From Medicago truncatula (lineage: Eukaryota > Streptophyta > Magnoliopsida > Fabales > Fabaceae): a stretch of 64,000 bases of DNA. The stretch lies in contig NC_053043.1 of the NCBI RefSeq assembly GCF_003473485.1, positions 5,156,001-5,220,000 of the forward strand. The letters are read 5' to 3'. Every line of letters begins with the position of its first letter. The stretch's first letter is position 1. Below are positions 59,401 through 64,000 of the stretch, piece by piece. The translations under genes were made by a program, and so were the position numbers. Below the pieces are notes generated by a model, which was not told the DNA's origin, searched no databases, and saw only the letters and a program-made list of their open reading frames with translations.

Positions 59401-60474
59401 GAATAAAAATTTTTTCCAAATATTTTGAGTAATGCAAACATAAAAAATCCTATTGTGATATCTAGAAGCTGACCATTGAAAATCCAATCCAAGTTAACCT
59501 TCCATAATCTAAGGAGTAAGGACTAAAGCTGTTCAGGAAAAGATAGGGAGAAAGAAAAGAAACCATCAAATTAAATTCAACTTAGTATTTGACACATCTA
59601 ACAAACAACAAAGAACAATGCATCTTCACAATTGTGGCATGAAAATATATTCTTTAGAAGGCTAGTGGTAAAATTACTGATAACTTGTCATCAACTAAGA
59701 ATATTTTATCACTACTTTAGATTTTAACCTTGCTAAGAATATACAAAAATAATGACACTTGCTTGAATCCCAATTGGTATGTTAACAAATTATACTCAAC
59801 CAGACCAAAATAGAATCATTAATCCAAGACAAAACATGAAAGAAGAAATTATCAGATATAACATCAGGTATATAACTTTCTATTGAAACTATTACAAATT
59901 TGAAAGCTGCAGCATAATGTAAATTTATCCCAAAGTCAATTGTACAGAAAATTCTTCATATCTTCAAGCACTTAACCTATCAATTTCTACAAACACAACA
60001 CTATATCTATCATTTAAGTAAGAGCTTTTTCCAATTCTATATATCAGTCAACAACTAATGCAATGTTGTGGTAGAATTTCCCTTCTAGTGACATCTATTT
60101 AACAAAGCAAAAGTTGTATATCGTCCTATATGCCAGTGCCTCTTTTTTTCCCATTCCCATTCCCTTCTAGTGACATATTTAAGACAACGAAGATAACAAA
60201 CAAAAGATAAAATTAGTCACTGCTATATCCATAAATTAAATTCGTGGAGGAAAAATTCACTAGATGAAGCAATAAGTTAATCAAATCAAAACTGGTAAAA
60301 TACAAAAATTCGTTACTCCAGTATCCAGAAATTAGTCACGAATTAGTAGTTGAACAAAAATGAGTTCTGCAGATCTTGATATAGAAATACATAAACTCCA
60401 AACTACCATCAGACCTAAGTGGATATATTTGCAGCTAGATGTTGAAGAATATATTACACTCACATTATATAGTG
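59401..60474. other. Spacer, 3' side of the minus-strand PPR gene
   Basis: AT-rich DNA; the phrase CCCTTCTAGTGACAT is repeated at about 60080 and 60163. No gene. Confidence 0.45.
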
Positions 60475-62130
60475 TCATATATCCAACCCAACAGCTACCT
60501 CTTTCTCTTCCTTCCCTTCAAGAATCTCACATGGCTTTTCAAGCCAACTAGAACCAGGCCACTTATTGACATTTCTCTCCTTCATCACCTTCCTCACATT
60601 CCCAGCCTCTTCCCAATCACCTTCTGCGGCATAAATATTCGATAGTGTAACAAAGCTACCGGATCCATTTAACTGCATTCTCATTATTTCCTCAGCCATC
60701 TTTTTAGCCAGATCTTTTCTTCCATGGATTTTGCACCCGTTTAGAAAAGCTCCAGCAATTGACTCTGTGACTTGTATTGGCATGGCCTTTATAAACTCAT
60801 ACGCTTCTACTATCTTTCCTGACCGACATAAGAGATCAACAATACAAGCATAATGCTCCTTACATATCTCAACCCCATAACATTCTTTCATTAATGTGAA
60901 GATCTCTAAACCTTTTTCCACTGAACCACTATGGCTGCATGCTGAAAGAATACATGCAAAAGTAACTTCATTTGGCTGCAATCCTTCTTCCTTCATTTTT
61001 GTAAACAGCTCCAAGGCGGAATCAACCATGCCACACTTCCCGAAGCAATCAATCATTGCATTCCATGAAGCAACGTTCTTACATTGAATCTTGTCGAATA
61101 CATTTCGAGCATCCTTTAAACTCCCACACTTGGAATACATGTCAATAAGAGCACTGGCAATGAAAACATTCGCATCAAATCCCTTCCGGCATATAAATCC
61201 ATGAACTTCTCTTCCCCATTTAACAGAACCTACTGATCCACATGCAGGAAGCAGTGCTGCAATAGTTACTTGATTAGGACAAATCCCCGAAACTAGCATC
61301 TCCCGAAACACCGTAAATGTTTCCCTAAACTGATGATTTTGTGCAAATCCAGAAATCAATGCATTCCATGCAACCACATCAGGAATAAACCCCTCTTTTT
61401 GCATTCTCTCCATAAAACCAAAAGCTTTCTTGCTATCTCCCAAACGAGCATATGTAGCAATGATAGCATTCCACGTAAAATCATTCGGCTCATATCCTTC
61501 CATCTTCATCCTCTCAAACAACACCAACGCTTCTTCAATCCTCCCCGTATTACAAAACCCACAAATCATCGATGTCCACGACGCAACATCTCTCTCAGAC
61601 ATTCCATCAAACACCCTACAAGCATAATCAACACTTCCACATTTCCCGTACATATCAATCAAACCATTCCCAATCAAAACATCATTCATCAAACCCATTT
61701 CACAAATCATCCCATGAACCTGTTTCCCTTTCTTCATATCCATTAAACCAACACATGTCTTAATCACAATCCCAAATGTAAACTTATTACCAATAAGACC
61801 AATATCGCGCATTAATCGAAAATAAAACAATGCATTATCAAAGTAACCATTATATACCATACCTAAAATCATCCAATTAAATGCAAAAACATTTGGTTTG
61901 TGAATGTTATGAAACAAAAGGGTTGCTGATTTTAGGTCTGTGCAACTAGAATACATTCCAACAAGTTTGGAACTTAAGGATAAGATGTTTGTGTTTGTTC
62001 CAGTTGTGAGTAACATTGCATGGATTTGTTTGCCTGGTTTTAAGGCTTTTGATTTTAAGCATTTTTGTAGGTATAATGCAAAGTCATTAGGGGTCCATTT
62101 TAATTGAGATGAAAATGTTGAAATTTTCAT
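60475..62130 (-). CDS. PLS-class pentatricopeptide repeat protein with E domain (At5g59600-like)
   Basis: Intron-less, 551 residues from ATG 62130. The alternating P, L and S repeats of this plant subgroup are clear: KPGKQIHAMLLTTGTNTNIL, SSKLVGMYSSCTDLKSATLL, FGIVIKTCVGLMDMKKGKQV, GNGLIDMYGKCGSVDYACRV, VASWTSMICGFCNTGRIEEA, and so on to about residue 440, then an E-type tail with ACIVDLLCRSGKIVEAYEFI and YAAEGDWEEAGNVRKVM, ending KWPGSSWLEK plus about 18 residues. No DYW domain, so if it acts in organelle C-to-U editing it would have to borrow a DYW partner. A short start MKISTFSSQLKW is a weak targeting signal; plastid or mitochondrion cannot be decided. Arabidopsis At5g59600 is the nearest I recall. 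No damage seen. Confidence 0.94.
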   Translation of the reverse strand: MKISTFSSQLKWTPNDFALYLQKCLKSKALKPGKQIHAMLLTTGTNTNILSLSSKLVGMYSSCTDLKSATLLFHNIHKPNVFAFNWMILGMVYNGYFDNALFYFRLMRDIGLIGNKFTFGIVIKTCVGLMDMKKGKQVHGMICEMGLMNDVLIGNGLIDMYGKCGSVDYACRVFDGMSERDVASWTSMICGFCNTGRIEEALVLFERMKMEGYEPNDFTWNAIIATYARLGDSKKAFGFMERMQKEGFIPDVVAWNALISGFAQNHQFRETFTVFREMLVSGICPNQVTIAALLPACGSVGSVKWGREVHGFICRKGFDANVFIASALIDMYSKCGSLKDARNVFDKIQCKNVASWNAMIDCFGKCGMVDSALELFTKMKEEGLQPNEVTFACILSACSHSGSVEKGLEIFTLMKECYGVEICKEHYACIVDLLCRSGKIVEAYEFIKAMPIQVTESIAGAFLNGCKIHGRKDLAKKMAEEIMRMQLNGSGSFVTLSNIYAAEGDWEEAGNVRKVMKERNVNKWPGSSWLEKPCEILEGKEEKEVAVGLDI

Positions 62131-62316
62131 GTTGTTATTGTAGAAGGAAACAAGTTGTGTTTGTTGTTAAGAGGTTGTTTCAATCTTTTGTTACATTCAT
62201 GAATCCTTTACCATGTTTATCTTTTTTAAGTTTGTAATCATTTTATAGGAACTCAAAACGACATCGTTGTGTTGGTTCCTTTGTTTTATGTAAAAAACAA
62301 AAAAAATAAAAAGTAT

Positions 62317-62388
62317 TGCGTTTGCCGGGAGTCGAACCCGGGTCTATTGCTTGGAAGGCAATTATCCTAACCGTTGGACTACAAACGC
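62317..62388 (-). tRNA. tRNA-Gly (anticodon UCC)
   Basis: The minus strand starts GCGTTTGTAGTCCAACGGTT and ends GGCAAACGCA: seven-pair acceptor stem GCGTTTG/CAAACGC with discriminator A, D arm AGTCCAACGGTTAGGAT, anticodon loop CTTCCAA (anticodon TCC), T arm CCCGGGTTCGACTCCCGG. No intron and no encoded CCA. A T run on the minus strand (plus-strand A run at about 62294-62303) follows the gene and would end Pol III transcription. About 190 bp upstream of the PPR start codon on the same strand. Confidence 0.97.
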
Positions 62389-63120
62389 TTGTTGCATTAT
62401 TTCGAAACAGAAATAATAATACTATATGTCGTTCATATAAGAAAAACATACTTTTGTGAAACGATAGATTGAGTAATGAAATAGAAGTTTTTGTTAATTT
62501 GTCTTTAGACAGATTTTGTACAATCATAGTATTATGAAATAGATAAATATAAGTTGAAGAACCTAATTCTGAAGAAGGAGATTTAGTTTTCAGCTAATCA
62601 AAATTTCACATGTGCATAAGTCAACGGTTTTTTTCTTTCTTCGAAAAACTAATGAAAAAGACCAACTTGAAATTACGTAAAGTTAAAGGACTAAAATTGA
62701 ATAAAAATAGTTATGAGATTTAAATGAAACCATATATTAAAAAAACTAATGAAAAAGACCAACTTAAAATTACGTAAAGCTAAAGGGCTAAAATGGAACA
62801 AAAATAGTTATGAGATTTAAATGAAACCACAGAAGAAGTTAAGAAACTAAATATATAATTAATTTACTTTTTAAATATTTTATGATCTGTATTTTTCTAA
62901 ATTTTGAAAAACACCAATTTTTAAATAAAGCTATACAATGTTTTTGTTTATATAGTTAAAAGAATATAATGCCCTGTAGATGCAGTACAAATTGTAAAAA
63001 GTTGTTAGACAATTGATATTGTAAAGTGAGGATTCAAAAACACAATTTCTCAAGAATGGATATGTCTTAATAGTTAATAGCAATGGTGCGTTTAAATGGG
63101 ATATATATAGCTGGTTGTGG
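62389..63120. other. Spacer with a short tandem duplication
   Basis: AACTAATGAAAAAGACCAACTT with ATTACGTAAAG and ATGAAACCA is present twice, at about 62647-62731 and 62743-62828, so roughly a 97-bp unit is duplicated with a few changes. No gene. Confidence 0.6.
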
Positions 63121-63125
63121 AGGAG

Positions 63126-63658
63126 TGTTGCCAGAGTAACAAAATATTATCACGCAGCTAAAATAAGAGACGAGAAAAGAGGAACTGAACACACAATATT
63201 TTACGTGGAAACCCCTCAACAAATAAGGGGAAAAAACCACGGGGCAAGAGTAGAGAACTTTCACTAAGTGGAAGAAATTACAGGACCTCTCTCTAACTAC
63301 AAGGAGAGTACAAATACCACTCTCTCTTATAAATAGGAGAATACTAACTAACACAAACTAGGAGAAACCTCACAGGAGAAACTATTTTTCCTCTCTATAT
63401 TTTTTCTCTCACTATCTAAACAAGCTTTACTTGTTCTTGTGTTGTTACTGATTTGGGATGAGTAGAATGGTGCAAGGGACATGCTATTTATACTAGTGAA
63501 AGAGCCATGCCCCAACCAATTGCATTTATGGCAGCGTGTGGATTTTCAACTTTGCATAGTAACTTTCCATGTGAACATAGAAATTACATGCCAACATGTT
63601 TTACTGCCATGTGATAACACTTCAACAAAAGTGGCTTTACCACTTTCCTGTGTTCACA
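63126..63658 (-). repeat. 3' LTR of the Ty1-copia element
   Basis: 533 bp, TG...CA. On the minus strand it carries a TATA-like CTATTTATAAGAGAGAGTGG region at about 63330 and the usual TTGAGGGGTTTCCACGTAAA phrase near its 3' end. Confidence 0.85.
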
Positions 63659-63721
63659 ATCTCCCACTTAAAGTCACTTTTGTGAGCTCTCAAAATCTCT
63701 CTACCTTGCCGACTTCGGTTG

Positions 63722-64000
63722 CTACGTTTCCAATAGGCCATACGAGGATCGACACCATACAAACTTATCAGCGTTGATCGGCTTTGTCATTACATCTGCT
63801 AGATTATCATTGGTGTGAATCTTCTGCATGTCCACACTTCCCTCCTCTACTACTTCGCGAACAAAATGATATTGAACGCCTATGTGTTTCGTCCTTGAAT
63901 GAAAAGCTGGATTCCTTGCAATGTGCAAGGCACTCTGACTGTCACAATACACAGTAATTTGTTCCTGCTTGTGCCCGAGTTCCTCCATTAACCTTTGCAT
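63722..64000 (-). other. RNase H region of the Ty1-copia polyprotein (partial)
   Basis: The visible 92 residues include ITVYCDSQSALHIARNPAFH, HSRTKHIGVQYHFVREVVEE and THTNDNLADVMTKPI-like text (IHTNDNLADVMTKPINADKF), the conserved C-terminal blocks of copia RNase H, which removes the RNA strand during reverse transcription. It is cut by the window edge. Confidence 0.92.

Larger units (their letters stand above)
63126..64000 (-). mobile_element. Ty1-copia retrotransposon, 3' end (minus orientation, continues past the window)
   Basis: On the minus strand: the RNase H end of the polyprotein (64000-63722), a polypurine tract AAGTGGGAGATTG (about 63659-63672), and an LTR of 533 bp from TGTGAACACAGG (63658) to CTCTGGCAACA (63126). 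The five plus-strand bases before it are AGGAG, half of a presumed target duplication. The rest of the element and its 5' LTR lie to the right of 64000. The visible part looks whole, so the element may be young, but the other LTR would be needed to date it. Confidence 0.9.

Noticed and set aside
61333-61763. Plus-strand frames opposite the second PPR gene
   Set aside because: Shadow frames with low-complexity Asn/His/Ser composition.
1-64000. CRISPR array, operon or bacterial-type defence system
   Set aside because: All genes are plant nuclear genes with spliceosomal introns; the tandem repeats seen are short, few and lack regular spacers.

Overview
This is a stretch of plant nuclear DNA, most likely from a galegoid legume of the Medicago/Trifolium kind. 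The evidence is AT-rich intergenic DNA packed with small transposons, long split genes with plant-type introns, plant-only gene families (WRKY, AP2/ERF, PPR, WAT1, DUF1685) and a plant tRNA-Gly. The legume assignment rests on my recollection of the SINE, MITE and LST8 sequences, not on a search.

Layout. 1-6438: a long-LTR, protein-less retroelement; its 5' LTR runs off the left edge. 6439-14400: a likely 58-residue protein gene on the minus strand, a Harbinger derivative, a SINE and an intact single-exon 160-residue unknown protein. 14478-19990: complete 10-coding-exon LST8 (TOR complex WD40 subunit), minus strand. 20145-21831: a long-arm foldback MULE element with another MITE inside one arm. 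23770-27306: complete six-exon WAT1/MtN21-type transporter, minus strand. 27650-36760: a transposon belt with several clear nestings (MULE in MULE, SINE in PIF element, SINE in MULE element) and a probable solo LTR. 37038-38045: single-exon AP2/ERF factor of the RAP2.11/ERN type. 40100-41971: P-class PPR protein. 43295-46000: decayed pieces of a JmjC demethylase gene and a fringe-like (DUF604) glycosyltransferase gene. 47685-48380: DUF1685 protein. 48400-54600: MITEs and SINE. 54670-55779: group IIe WRKY factor with the usual intron in the WRKY domain. 56345-58574: a MULE MITE and a hAT-like element. 60475-62130: PLS/E-type PPR protein, minus strand. 62317-62388: tRNA-Gly(UCC). 63126-64000: 3' LTR and RNase H end of a Ty1-copia element, minus orientation, running off the right edge.

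The host genes are ordinary unlinked plant genes (growth signalling, transport, transcription, organelle RNA processing) and do not form a pathway cluster. For the two split genes with recognised protein families throughout (LST8, WAT1) and the WRKY gene I traced every exon junction and the reading frame closes at each. I see no sign of a new multi-gene system. The most useful observations are the dated nestings of transposons proven by target-site duplications, the palindromes in the long LTR, the uORF that overlaps the PPR start codon, the small-protein gene, and the unexplained coding-like remnants.
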